Source: Serripes groenlandicus (taxonomy: Eukaryota > Mollusca > Bivalvia > Cardiida > Cardiidae). Taken from it: a stretch of 64,000 bases of DNA. Below are positions 23,516 through 35,453 of this stretch, piece after piece. The position numbers and the translations under genes were made by a program. The DNA is taken from NCBI GenBank assembly GCA_031761405.1, contig JASEVX010000007.1:27678859-27742858 (forward strand). Direction: 5' to 3'. The notes beneath the pieces are model-generated. The model was not told the DNA's origin. It saw only the letters and a list, made by a program, of their open reading frames with translations, and ran no database searches. Numbering within the stretch: position 1 is the first letter of the stretch; each line of letters begins with the position of its first letter.

Positions 23516-23927
23516 TAAATGGAACAGTAGTACTGATAACTTATCAATAAAACGCCGAGATATAACTGTAATATTGTTGAAAGCAGCGTTAAACATCATA
23601 CAGAAAAGATGATATTATTTTAGAAAGTTACAGCGAGATCCGTTGTAGGATACATGTTTGTGGAAAGTCGTTACTGTTTGCACACGAATCACGACTCCCA
23701 GTCCCGCAAACCAAGCGCCAGAGCTGTTCCTGTTTCAGAAATGTTATGGGAAGGCATTTTTGTTAATCGTATAATTCAATTTAACCGAGATGTCTCGGCC
23801 AAAGTCCTTCAAACGATTGGTTAACACCATTACTTTAAGCGTATTACCTCCATATTAAATAATTCACACTTGATGAGTGCGTTTAGTACTTGCATCGTTT
23901 GTTTTGAAAATAGTGAGGGCATCCGCG

Positions 23928-24010
23928 CCATTTGATCAGGCTCTATACTGTTGGCTGCCCAACTTCACAGTATAATCTTGATATTCCTAAATTTGACTAT
24001 GAATTATTTC
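23928..24010 (+). repeat. Dispersed repeat TGATCAGGCTCTATA
   Basis: TTTGATCAGGCTCTATACTG, TTGGCT and CTTGATATTCC also occur at 44928-45010; shorter traces at 29849 and, inverted, 53160. Confidence 0.5.
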
Positions 24011-24451
24011 AAATGCTTAGTTGGACTAGTCCATTTTAAAAGAAGTCAGCACTGAAAATGTTCAGATATTTGGACCTATGCCAATCCAACTGTGAGTGAT
24101 AATAATGGTTAAATCCATCCGACACCAACGTATAACCATATGGAGGGGAATATCCGTCAACACTCTATGGGTCTAGATGACATTCTTATTTATGAACAGT
24201 ACATGCTCGTTTGTCTTCTTACTTACATGCATGTGACATCTCATGTGTTCTTACGAGTGCATGTTGTATGATGCTAATTTAATCTCTCTTTCTTCCACTT
24301 ACATGCGTCTTACCGTATTCGTGTTAATGCCATTTTTGTTAGTGCATAATTCCTGTTTGCATTTTTGATGACAACACGAATTAAAGGGAAACTATTTTAT
24401 ATCTAAACATTTGAAAAAAATGATATTGAAAAAGCGTTGACACCATTTTAA

Positions 24452-24606
24452 GTGGAACAAGAGCACTGCGTACGGCACAGACGCTCGACTGATAGAAAAC
24501 AGAAAAAAAGCTGAGCTGAACAAAAAAAACTTAACCGGACGACCACGACGACGACGACGCCAGGGTCATGACAATAGCTCTCGTTTTTTCAAAAGTCGAG
24601 CTAAAA
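24452..24606. repeat. Dispersed repeat ending AGTCGAGCTAAAA, copy 2
   Basis: ACAAGAGCACTGCGTACGGC, then CGACGACGACGACGCCAGGG, ending AAAAGTCGAGCTAAAAA. Confidence 0.55.
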
Positions 24607-24760
24607 AGGGAATTTGCTGTTGTTGTTTTTGTTTGTTTGTTTTTTTCATTTCTCGAACACAAAGCGTCACAAATCCACTATATCTGGGAAATATACTTAT
24701 CCAATAAATAAAGCGAACTAAAAGAATCTGCAGCGCTGTCTGTAGTATATATATATATAT

Positions 24761-24976
24761 ACCTTTCCCACACATAGACACAGTTTGACGCATCTGCAGC
24801 ATATGAGTTTGGAAAACATTGTGGTAAAAAAAGGAATTGCTAATAACGATAAATTTCTCGTTTTGCCACAATGTTTTTTATATCTATTCACTTATATTTA
24901 TAAAGATTATCCATACTTTTGCCTTGATAGTTTCAAGTCGTCTGCTGGAGATTTGATGTATGTGGGAAACGATTAA
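24761..24976. mobile_element. P-MITE
   Basis: Left end follows an (AT)n run: ACCTTTCCCACACATAGACA; core TTTCTCGTTTTGCCACAATG; right GTGGGAAACGATTAA. Confidence 0.75.
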
Positions 24977-25255
24977 AGAAAAAAAATACTAGATCTACTC
25001 AGGAACAAAGACGTATTTATAAGGACAAAAAAAATGCTATGATCGCATTTGGTTATCTTGCTATGCAAATACTTGAAACAACTTGATCGTCAGTAAAGAA
25101 GGAAACATCGCGATTAAAATAGAGGTTTTACAAACACGAACACGTTTACATAGTCCGAAATGTAAACATTTAAATTATCCGGCAAACAAATTAAATTCTA
25201 ATAAAAACAAGATTGTGTCGCTTACTTTGATACATTTCTGGACCCTTTGATTGGA

Positions 25256-25429
25256 TTAACCCTTTACCACATATAGCAATTATGGAGCAGACGATAGTAT
25301 GTCAAGGCAAATATATATTATATAAAAAAACATATAAATAATGTTATTGAATAGAGTTGAAAAATCTCATTATCAGTAATTTCTTCAAAAGTCGTCTGCT
25401 GCAGAGGCGTAAATGTTAAGGAGAGTTAA
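25256..25429. mobile_element. P-MITE, internally deleted, TTAA on both sides
   Basis: TTAACCCTTTACCACATATA to GGAGAGTTAA, with AAAGTCGTCTGCTGCAGAGG; much of the core is missing. Confidence 0.7.
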
Positions 25430-25643
25430 AGGATATCTAACGTTGTCCCGCTTGACGCGATGTTTTATACAACTTTGCAAACAGTGAAGGGCAAGGTTAG
25501 CCTGCACAAATAGATTTCAATTTTGATAGACGTATATATATATATTTCGAATACAGAGCTGTCCAATAAAACAAAATCAAACATGTGTGTTTTAGGAAGT
25601 ACGTGTATTCAAATGTGAGATTTTCTTTAACAAAAAAACACAT

Positions 25644-25850
25644 TTGAGCCGTTCCAGGAGAAAACCAACAATTTGGACTTTAAAGTATCGACCCGCGTCA
25701 GCCTAAGCATGCCGCACAGGCTTAACCGGTAATCATGTGGATTTTCTGTTTCAGGAATCATTACTCTATACCTCTATCCCCCTGAGACGTAACGTGTCAG
25801 CATGGATTAGCATGCGTGGACTGTGCAGGCTGATCTGGGTCGATACATTA
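25644..25850 (+). mobile_element. G-MITE, right end truncated
   Basis: TTGAGCCGTTCCAGGAGAAA to GGTCGATACATTACC; a minus-strand SINE follows. Confidence 0.8.
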
Positions 25851-25902
25851 CCAGGTAATACAAAAGCCGACAAGTTTGAATTCGATGCCATTGGTTGATG
25901 GT

Positions 25903-26120
25903 AAACATTTACATGTTCAGTAATATTACAGCTATATCACGGCGACCAGATCACTCTAATGTGCTTCACGGTTTTCGCATACAAGTTCTCCACACAATAT
26001 TCTTCCAGGGGAAACAGACTACCTTCCAAGGTGAGACTGTTGTCAGAAAGATGGTATGCCATTTCGGGATTCGAACTTTCGATTCCTTAATAGACAGCCC
26101 CCGTCGTAACTGACTGATCT
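25903..26120 (-). mobile_element. Diverged SINE
   Basis: TATCACGGCGACCAGATCAC, ACACAATATTCTTCCAGGGG and CGGGATTCGAACTTTCGATT on the plus strand are the reversed tail, body and B box. Confidence 0.6.
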
Positions 26121-26254
26121 ATGGCGACTTTCGATAGAAACCAAACCATAAAGTAATAATGTTGTCTTTTGAACAGAGGTCAGTCTCCGGTCAAGTTTGT
26201 CAAAAGTTACATCACTTACCAATTCTAAACTAGTTGAAAAGATCTGTCAACACA

Positions 26255-26370
26255 TTAGTGAAACATTGTGACAAAAGATAAAATTGCATTTAATGGTAAA
26301 TGTCTCCTTTTGTCACAATGTCTTCATATCTTTTCTATAATTATACTTCTTCTATGGAGATGCTCTATAT
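26255..26370. mobile_element. P-MITE core fragment
   Basis: GAAACATTGTGACAAAAG and TGTCTCCTTTTGTCACAATG form the hairpin arms; both ends are lost. Confidence 0.6.
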
Positions 26371-26545
26371 GTAGAGTGATATCTCACTAATTAAGAAAGA
26401 AATCTCTTTTACTAGATATATCGCTCTCGCTGTGAGATAATCTCTTGACCAAAAAATATATATCCATGTTATCTATAATTGAAAAAGATATCTTTCTTAT
26501 TTAAAGAGATGTGTCTCTCTTTTAAAAGATATACATCTCTTTCTA
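26370..26545. repeat. GATATCTC-rich quasi-palindromic patch
   Basis: Repeated GATATCTC, AGAGATGTGTCTCTCTT and ACATCTCTTT blocks on both strands, next to a P-MITE core and a TAA microsatellite. Confidence 0.5.
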
Positions 26546-27408
26546 AGTTAGATAATAATAATAATGACAATCATAAATCAGAGGAGGTAAAAAGGTATTT
26601 AGCTACATGTTTATCTCCCTTATCTCTGTTCAAACCCTTACACTGTGACATCAGATACCATTGGATATTCTAATTTAACCATGAGCATTGAGCGGTGCCA
26701 TATTTCGCTTTCTTCGGTGTACATCGTTGACGTTGTATATGCGTATTGGTCAAACGCGACCCAACCCACCAAGTCGAGTAATAGTATAGAGATATAAATC
26801 AACGCCACTCTCAATGGCATCACCATTCATTTCGGACGGAATAAATCTTATTTTGCCAGCAGAAAATATATTGTTCAAACATAATGATGATTTAGCTGTT
26901 CTGTGAATATACCAAATCACTTAAATGTTATTATCGTATACGATAAGAGTAAATATACACTAACCTGTACGTCAACACAGGCTGATCTGAATATGAACAG
27001 TTCGGAAAGAAGCCACAAACGCTTTCTAGAGAATGAGTCAAACAGCTTTGATATAAAGAATAATCTATATCCTAACTTGTAACAAAGCCCTACCGTTTGT
27101 TATCACAAAGGAGGGCTTACTATAGTGAGCTTGTTAGAAAGGTTTTGATATTTAATGTCTTCGTTAAAATGGGGATTTTTATTAATTTCTGCAGACCTTG
27201 ATGAGTCTGATGAACAGTATTCGAACAGTTACCTATCATGTCCGTCTATTATTGAGTCTCTCCGTGCGATAAAGTACAAATTGACGTTTGTGCTCAGTGT
27301 ATATCGAGATCAGCCTATGTATCAAGATGGACTGATCATCTACACTGTTCATACATTAGTAACATAGGTTATTTAGAAGCTTCAGTCAATTTGTGTAGAT
27401 TTTTATAG

Positions 27409-27465
27409 CGGAAGCTCAGTCGGTAATGGCGAAGGTTAGCGATACAGGGATTGTGTGGTCGAAAT
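27409..27465 (+). mobile_element. tRNA-like SINE head fragment
   Basis: GGAAGCTCAGTCGGTAATGG resembles an A box and TTGTGTGGTCGAAATG a decayed B box. Confidence 0.35.
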
Positions 27466-27468
27466 GAT

Positions 27469-27707
27469 TATGACCTATGCGTAATGTGTCGACCCAGATC
27501 AGCCTGCGCAGTCCGCACAGACTTATCCAGGCCGACACATGCCTTCTCAGGGGGATAGAGGTATAGAGTAATGATTCCTGAAACAGAAAATCCACAGGAG
27601 GCGAAAGGTATCTATTCGGGTAAGCCTGCGCGGCATGCTTAGGCTGATCCGGGTCGATACTTTACGCAGAATCCACAATATTTGTTTACTCGCGGGACGG
27701 CTCATAT
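27469..27707 (-). mobile_element. G-MITE, left end truncated
   Basis: GCGTAATGTGTCGACCCAGA to CTCGCGGGACGGCTCATAT; contains CTGAAACAGAAAATCCACAG. Confidence 0.82.
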
Positions 27708-28341
27708 GTGGATATGATTCCACACTGAAATATCATATTGTGTTTATATAATGCATATCTTAACCATGTAAAGGTGTTTTAAGCAGATTCATTTCTTAGA
27801 CCAGACATCGTGGAACAGTCCCCCTTAAATGTTGATATACAAGTAACACATAGTTCTAGGGGTATCTTCAGATACAAATGAAACAGCGTTTCCTCATGTT
27901 CGTCTATGCCATATCTCTTTTATGACTAGGCCATTTCAAGCGAGAATCAACTTTCGGTGTTTTGCTATCAGGAAAGATCAAGATCAATCTGCGCCTCCGC
28001 GCAGTCAGATCGGGATCTTTCATATACGCCAGTTCGTCCTACCAGCATCCTGGAAGCTTCTGGAAAATAGTTACGACCCAAACTATTTACGCCATTGCAA
28101 TAGTATCTCGGCGTTTTATTCTACTGATGCATTACAAGGAGGGAATTCACTACTCTGAATGTTGTTGGTCTCCCCGGCGGTCACCAGGCGTAAGTCGGTT
28201 ATCGCGTGACGTGACCTGTGTCGACACGAATATGCAGACAGGCAAATATTCACTTGATACGCTCATATGTAAACATTACGGGGTGAAAGAACGGAAAATA
28301 CTTGCTTCTTTACAAATAAATGACAATTTAAAATCACATAC

Positions 28342-28902
28342 CCTGTGCAATAAAGCCTTTCTCTTCAGTTCTCGAATCATCTTCCGTTTCTCATGATCCG
28401 ACCGTTTCATGGAAGCCACCGTCATAAAGTCCTTCAAGGAAAGTGTCCTTGTTAACAAAGCCTTATCACTACTTATTGACAGTTTCCGCTTCGCCTTTGA
28501 AAGCATCATTGTCATCCGCCATGAGCTGTTATTTTCCTTCGCAGATGTGCTACGTCCGAGATCGCTGTTAGTCTTCGTGTATCTTAATCTTTTCAAGAAA
28601 CATTCGACAGCAGTCTCTCGTTCTTCCTGTTGCGATTGCCATGCTTTAACCGGAAACGGGTGGCTACTTCGCCTGTCCTTTGCTGTTACCGGCTCGGCAG
28701 AAAGTGCAAGCTTGCTCAGTCTTCTAAACGAGTTCATTGGAGGAAACTGTGTAGACTTAGATTGCCCCGTACTGTTCGCCGAGCCGACCGACTTCCATTT
28801 ATGTGAGGGAGAATCATGGGAAGGTGACGTCATGGAAATGTTCGCGTGGGCAGGAGAATGTCGGGCGCCTCTGACGACTATTGCAGAAGGCTCTTTGGTC
28901 AT
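28342..28902 (-). CDS. Candidate alternative first coding exon A (Ser/Arg-rich N-terminus)
   Basis: Open for 187 codons from an ATG at 28902, with an in-frame TGA six codons upstream, up to a donor reading CACAGG|GTATGTG, so the exon ends in phase 0. The protein is basic and Ser-rich with no signal peptide or membrane segment. Residues 60-63 are RRLS and 77-80 RRSS, both protein kinase A type sites. Residues 165-187 are strongly basic and look helical (MKRSDHEKRKMIRELKRKAL). The next exon is not adjacent; the 80-nt segment at 7561-7640 would continue it in frame. The family is not recognised. A regulatory N-terminus of a multi-promoter signalling gene (PDE4/dunce genes are built this way) is only a guess. 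The opposite strand is also open over much of this stretch, but without splice or start context. Confidence 0.5.
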
Positions 28903-29148
28903 TTCGCATCTGGTTATTCACATCTCGCTTAAATGAAACATAATAGTCTTCACATAAGTAAATTAAAACAGGGTTAATATCCATTAGTCATAAACCTTCT
29001 TGCAATGTGCGTGCCATATATAAAGAATCCATTATATCAACGGTTCTCCAGCAAAACAATTTACAACGTATCTAAAAATGTGCAAATAAAGTGTTCTCGG
29101 TGCATCGATGAAAATTGATCTTTGTGAGCAACGTGTATACGATGGGGC
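28903..29148. other. Sequence upstream of exon A
   Basis: Candidate promoter and 5' UTR region of exon A; no TATA box placed with confidence. Confidence 0.35.
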
Positions 29149-29369
29149 TTAAACCTTCCCCACATACGACACATCTGCAGCAAACAAATTTGAAAACATG
29201 GTGACAAAAACCTGAAAAAATCTACATCTTAATTGTTAAATAAAGTTTAAAACAATGTGGCCAAAGTAGGAGTTGCTCATCATGAGCAATTTCGCCTTTG
29301 GCCACAGTGATTTCAAAAGTCGTCTGCTTCTATTGCATCAAAATGCGTCTGCATGTGGGAAAGGGTTAA
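29149..29369. mobile_element. P-MITE sharing a TTAA with the next copy
   Basis: TTAAACCTTCCCCAC to GTGGGAAAGGGTTAA; central palindrome GTTGCTCATCATGAGCAATT. The final TTAA (29366-29369) is also the first TTAA of the next copy. Confidence 0.82.
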
Positions 29370-29808
29370 CCCTTCCTCACATACGACACATCTGCAACAG
29401 ACGACTTTGAAAACATCGTGACTAAAATATGGAAAATGTCTGTAAAAGAAAATGTGATTATTGAATAGAGTTGATAACAGTGTGACAAAAGGAGATACAA
29501 GCCGGTAGGCGACCTGGGATTCGCCTTGGTTGTGGGTCCTTAGCAACGAAACTCAAACGCGCACACCCTGAGCCCGTATGGCACCTGTTCACCAAGTTTC
29601 ATCGGAATCGGCCCGTCGGTTTGGGCTGTGGAGCGTCGCTTTACAAACAAACAGACAGACAGACAGCAGGAAAAGCCTGACAATAAGGGATATCTAACGA
29701 AGCTAATCCCAATTACTCATTATGAGCAATTTCTCCTTTTGCCAAAATGCTTTCAAAATTCGTCTGCTGAAGTGTCGAAAGGCGCCTTAATATATGGGAA
29801 AGGGTTAG
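29366..29808. mobile_element. P-MITE interrupted by a 215-bp insertion
   Basis: TTAACCCTTCCTCAC, GACTTTGAAAACATCG and CAAAAGGAGA up to 29495; the core resumes at AATTACTCATTATGAGCAAT (29711) and ends GGGAAAGGGTTAG. The interval 29496-29710 is foreign to the MITE. Confidence 0.75.
29496..29710. repeat. Insert with a PolyCAGA-type conserved motif
   Basis: Contains CCAAGTTTCATCGGAATCGG followed by GGTTTGGGCTGTGGAGCG and AACAAACAGACAGACAGACA. Motifs of this style recur in many invertebrate genomes. No clear target duplication. Confidence 0.5.
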
Positions 29809-30420
29809 CACCTTTTACTTATTAAGTCAAACAGATGCACAAGCTGATCAGGCTCTACAGTTTATAAATGGCTGTCATGTTGCCACCACCAATAAGTAGT
29901 AAGTAATAATCTTTATTTAAATCTCATCGTTTTACATACAATATAACATTTACGATATAAAATATACAATACAATATAAAAGTAAAATGCTACTCCGAAA
30001 TTGAGTTATAAGAAATGAGGAATTAATAAAAATATAATTCCCTACATTGTATTAAAACGGTGCACATAAATACAAATATATACATATACACACAAATGTG
30101 TTTACATATTATAGAACGATTAAAAAAAGTAATATCATTGCTAATCACGTATTTAAAAAAAGGGTAAAGAGATCAAATTTCGTTTAGATCAGATCAAAAC
30201 AAACAGGATTAGCAAAGTTATTATAGATGCCGTATTCTACGTTTATAACGTCACTCTTTTTTTAAAAACAATGATACAGAAGAATTTAATAAAAACAAAA
30301 GAAACTCCATTGATATAAAAGGTGTTATCTAGTTAATACTAGTTGGCGTCACTGTAAAATATTAAAGCAGGTTTTGGCACAAATTCCTATCAAATCTACA
30401 TTTGAAAACAGGAAGCAGTT

Positions 30421-33400
30421 TTAATCATTATCAGACATAGATATAAAATTTACATTATAAGCATAGGCTTTGTAGGAAAGATCTCTTCTAAAATCATCGT
30501 ATACTGGGCAATTTAACAAAACATGCTTTTCATTTTCTATAGAGTTAGTATCACAAACAGGACAAATCCTAGATTCCTCAGGTAAACCTTCGTATCTGCC
30601 AGTTTCAATCCGAATGGGGGCAATCCCAAGTCGGAATTTGCAGAAGGCAGAACGTTGTCTCGACGGTAAGATCATATTACAATATTCTTCTGTTTGGAAA
30701 TCAGATTTGAATAGCTTATACGTTCGCAGTTTATTTCGTCCACGACCAGAGGAGCCTACACTATTGTTTATACGTAATGACCAGTTATTTATATAACTAA
30801 CATAAGTTTTTGCTTCAACATCTTTTTCAAAAGAACGAAATACAGAGTATGATAGATTAGTGAACATAGATAGATCATTCTAATCAAAAACAACTATTGG
30901 CATTAAAGTACCAGTTACGGCAAGAGCTAGATGCTTTATTGTTTGCCCAGAGTGCTACTCGTTTATTTATCCGGATTGGATCCATACATGATAGCTTTGA
31001 CCATATTAAGGAAATGCATTTCATTGTCGGACTATTTGGGTTTTCCAACCCATTTCTCAAGTCAATCCATCAGAGGATGTGTATTTGCCAACTCCTAGGG
31101 AAAATCTTAACGCTCTGCTTCTTTACAAGAGTATGATCGATACCCACATAGGAGCATATAAACATCAAATGGTACTCCTCCAACAGTTTTACTCTTAGTA
31201 ATAAGTAAACCTAATACACGACTTGCACTCTGAGAAACAGCTTTAACAGTTATATTAAGATCAAGATGCTCGTACAAAACAACTCCTAGATATGTGTATC
31301 TATCAACTGTTTGAATATATTCCGTTCCACATCTGAATTCAACGTGTGAACATGGTATTGACTTTGTTCTAAAATGTAAAACATTACTTTTGGAGGCATT
31401 TATATGCATGTCATTCAGAGAACATCACTCATTGAGTGCGTTTAATAACACTTGTGATTCTTCAGCTGTTTCAGTTAATAAAACAATGTCATCAACATAA
31501 AGCATGATACAAATGTTCTCCTCTCTAATAGTAATACCAATATTGAAATATTTTAGTTAAAGTGTCAAATCATTAATAAATAAATTAAATAAAAGCAGTG
31601 ACAAAATACATCCCTGACGTAAACCACATTTAACATCAAACCATTCAGTTTTAAAATGATTAACTCTGACACTATATTGTACAGAAACATATAACGACTT
31701 CACTGCGTTAACAATTTTACCAAATAACCATGACAAGGACAAACGCTTCCATAATAATTCCCTATTTATTGTGTCGTAAGCTTTTCTAAAATCGATAAAT
31801 GAACAAAATGTTGATTTGCGCAACTTCTTCCTAGATTCAATGATACTTGTCAGACTTAGTATTTGGTCCACGGTACTACGACCTTTTCTGAAACCATTTT
31901 GGTCATCAGCAATGTAATCCTTTTCCTCGCACCAAACACTCAATCTAGAATTTAAAATAGAACAATATAGTTTTTACATAGCAGGGGCAAGCGCAACCCC
32001 TCTGTAAGAAAGTGGGTCTCTACGATCAAGTGAGGACGACTTGGGTATTGGGTTTATTATACATATACTCCATAATGATGGAACAACACCATTATCAAAG
32101 CAAACGTTAAACAAAACATGGAGAAACGACAACGATGGATCATTGTTAAGTACTTTCACAGGGATATTTTCAATACCACACGCTTTTCCCTTATTGACTG
32201 ACAAAATAGCTTTGTGAACCTCTATCAAAGATATATCATTATTGAAACTAACATTCTCACATTCACTGTGACTATTGATACCAGCACTATTACTATCATG
32301 TTTAACATGTCGGTTGGAAAAGAGAGCAAAAGTCATTCTTCCATTTAGATAAGACGACATTAATATCATTAAAAACCGATCCGTCATTAAGGACAACCTC
32401 AAATGGAATATCTGCATAACATCAGTTCTACCAATCGATTTCCAAAATGTGGATGTATCAACGTCACATTCATGTACTAACTCGGACTTATATTAATGGG
32501 AACGCTTAGCTCTCTGAACTTCCCGGACAAATATTCTACGTGTACCAACATATTCAGACTTTAAAACAGACTTATTACCCTTATGTGTGCATGACAACCA
32601 AGCCTCTTTAGACTTACAGACGTCATTACCCCAAACCAGATAATCTATCAGACCACCAGAGTTTTCCTGGACGGCGTCTTTTATTAGGCGCACCATATTT
32701 AATTTCTTTGCAAGTTAAACTATTAGACATATTATGTTTAACAATAATATACCAATCGTTATACACATCGTCAATATCATATTGAGTGCGATGACCACAT
32801 TCTAGTTTGGTAATTGTCTGATTAACACTAAATAACATATCTTGACTTAGCATAAAATCAGAGGGAATACAAGATATATCATACTTTAGATGTTATCTTC
32901 CTGCGAAGGTATGTAATTGGATGTATGCTTATCAGATTTATTTTCAACGTCAATACTGCATAAAAGAAGAGAATGGCCTGGTAGCTCAGTGTAGATGCAA
33001 CAGATGGAATAATATGAGCTTTGTTAATAAGATATAAAACTTTAATAACTTGGAAATGTTCAAATTTGGACAATTCATGACTAACAAAACAATAGGCAAC
33101 AACTGATCTACCTCTAGTAGAAATTGGCGTAAATTCAATTGACGTACTGCTTTTACCATTTAACATGTACATATTTACATTGATTAAAAAGTCTAACAAT
33201 ACACCATCTTTATTCAGATTAAAACCAATAACTTCTCTGTCACATATCTCATCGATTACACGAATAAAACCATCATTATCTCCACATCTACTATTAAAAT
33301 CTCCACATAAAAACAAAATCTCACTATGTTTGTACTGGTAAACAATAGAGGAGGGAGAAAACACACACATGGTAATATAGTGAACTTCTGAAGCTTGTGA

Positions 33401-33700
33401 CATTATTTCAGCAGCATAATGCTTTCATTCGAATTGTCAACAATAGACACGTTAAAATATTGTAATAAAGTAACATTAATAAAATAGCCAACACCACCAG
33501 AGCCAGTTCACGCCTTCTTGTGTATGCGTGACATGTGATGGCCATACCATGTATAACCATCTAGGTGAAGCACATCCTCGACAAGAAGGCGGCTCTCGGC
33601 AATCCCTAAAATATCTATGTCATTGGATAAAATGCAAGACGATCTAAGGATATGGTTATCAGATTTGACATCTGTCTTCCAACCCCTCACATTCCAAAGC
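30421..33700 (-). pseudogene. LINE copy 1 ORF2 remnant: endonuclease and reverse transcriptase
   Basis: Endonuclease: ILGIAESRL (33508-33690 segment) matches the N-terminal catalytic Glu block, and GDFNSRCGD (about 33290-33304) is the APE GDFN motif. Reverse transcriptase: SYRGVALAPA (around 32000), QNGFRKGRSTVDQI and FIDFRKAYDTIN (motif A, 31557-31943), GLRQGCILS (motif B), and LYVDDIVLL, with YVDD encoded at 31488-31499. The C-terminus has CPVC, then HVLLNCPVYDD (30421-30867), a CxxC-H-C type motif. Stops near 31970 and frame changes near 31550, 31110 and 30870 show decay. Such enzymes nick the target and prime reverse transcription there. Confidence 0.88.
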
Positions 33701-33711
33701 CAGGCACGAAT

Positions 33712-34420
33712 CTACCTGCGACCGTGGTTGAAACCACCGGGACGACCATGAGAGGAAGAAGAACCACGAGAAGGACCCACAGAACCACGTCGCTGACCTG
33801 AAACATTCCACTGACTATTATAATGGTTAGCGTCACGGTTGTCCTCCTGTTGATTGTTACGATCATCACGATGACCCCCATGACGACCATTGGAATGGTT
33901 ATGACCTGAGTTGTGATGCTTGCGAACAACACGAGACCCTCCCATTGATACATTCTGGGATTTTAGAGCACCCAATATAGTTGGAATTTTTTGTTTACTG
34001 TATGCGCGTTCTGCAGAGAATCAATCGTGGTTGATATACACATTGCCAAACTGATGATTTTGTTTCAATTGAGACTTAGCCTTCATAACTTGCTGCCTTT
34101 CTCTCATATAATTTAAAGTTGCAAAAACAACACCTAGTTTGGAAACATTGTATGACTTTTTACGGTCTGCATTAATCACAGATACATTTGGGAGTCTCAA
34201 ACCATCCTTGATAAGACCATTAACTTTATTCAAAGTACTTTTATTAGTAGTTTCGGGTAGGTTACGAATAACAATGTTCAATGAGATATCAGATGACTAT
34301 TTTTCTGTAGACGGTGGGACAGAGGATGGTAAAGAAGATATCTGATCTCGTATGTCAGTTAGATCAGTTGTAAATTCAGCACGAAGTGATTTTAAGTATG
34401 TTATTTTATGATGTCAACGG
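33712..34420 (-). pseudogene. LINE copy 1 ORF1 remnant (RNA-binding protein)
   Basis: Reading on the minus strand, a segment with TTDLTDIRDQISSLPSS leads, through one in-frame TAG, into NIVIRNLPETTNKS and a fold-sized stretch (34021-34281). The IVIRNLP and GVVFATL segments look like RRM-type strands. A frame change near 34000 leads into a Gly/Arg/His/Asn/Ser-rich basic tail (33712-33975), as expected for nucleic-acid binding. ORF1 proteins of this kind coat the element RNA. At least one stop and one frameshift break it. Confidence 0.7.
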
Positions 34421-34430
34421 GGCTACACTT

Positions 34431-35399
34431 CTATGTTTATATAGTTAAGTTTAGTTTGTTTAATAATATTCCACTGGATCTTACCAGCAATGTTGGATAT
34501 TTTATTACAGAAATAATACATTTTTAAAAACAAATTGATTAAACAAAATATAATGAATAACATGACGACCAACACGAATTTGAAAATATGGCATGAAATG
34601 ACAATTTATAGACAAATGTTTTGAATCTGTCTATGAACATTCAATTCCACGTCATTGAAACAATATCATTGATGTATATAATGAAGCATGGTATATTGAT
34701 AATTGAAGCAAACATATATACACACATAGTCATATACACGAACACACGAATAAACATGAATATATTATCATGTATTTATTATTTTATCTATCTTATTATT
34801 TTGTTATTAAAGAAAGTTTCAGCAATAATATGACTCAAATTACTATGTACTTTGGATACTTCTTGTATACTTATATGACGATATGCTTGGGATTCTTTGG
34901 GCAATGGAGTAAACTCCGAGTTCAATTATTTTCGTCATTATACAGAGTTCATCCACGTTTTCAATGACTGTTTGAAAATAATTCGGAGGAAAGAAGAGAC
35001 AAATGCCAAATACTGAGTGTGTAAACAAAAATCTTCTGCATATTCACAAAATTTTGACCTTCATGACACATTTATTTTATATCAGTTCTACAAATGATTT
35101 CTATTTTCCCTAAATTTAACCTTCTTGGCGATTCTATTCTCTATCAATTTCTTCATGTGATTTTTTTTTTTAAAGCTGAAAAGGGTATGTTCGGTATTGT
35201 TTGCTTCCGGAAAATGTGCATTGTTGATTTCCCGCTTTAGTACGATTAAAAGTTATGTTGAAGGGAACCATTTACGGTACAATTCCACCAATAATGCATC
35301 GTTGAACCTGAGCTAAAGACTACATTTAAATAGCAATTCCCTGCATAGTGCAACCACATATTTAGTTTCTCATTTACTCATTGTGTACATAAGTGACCC
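34431..35399. other. No gene seen
   Basis: Very AT-rich; short frames with Ile/Tyr-rich chance composition. Confidence 0.5.
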
Positions 35400-35453
35400 T
35401 GCAAATAAAGACCACCTGTGAGCACATACCATATTGTTGTCTTCCCATGGGTG

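Larger units (their letters stand above)
26546..28341. other. Mostly unassigned, with one G-MITE
   Basis: Downstream side of exon A, inferred intron; the short frame at 27155-27367 is not supported by anything else. Confidence 0.45.
29903..34430 (-). mobile_element. Near full-length decayed LINE (non-LTR retrotransposon), copy 1
   Basis: The minus strand carries, in order, an ORF1 remnant, an APE-type endonuclease, a reverse transcriptase and a C-terminal Cys/His motif, then a 3' tail ending near GATGAGATTTAAATAAAG. The same 3' end motif occurs in the truncated copy at 41029. Frames are broken by several indels and stops, so it is not active. The 5' limit near 34430 is an estimate. The clade (CR1/L2-like or Nimb-like) is not resolved; no RNase H domain is seen. 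Confidence 0.9.

Noticed and set aside
28409..28936. Plus-strand open frame opposite exon A
   Set aside because: It mirrors the minus-strand frame, lacks splice support and has no recognisable domain.
30897..31136. Plus-strand frame in the LINE region
   Set aside because: The minus strand reads decayed LINE linker sequence (SLGVGKYTSSDG and on), so this frame is its reverse.
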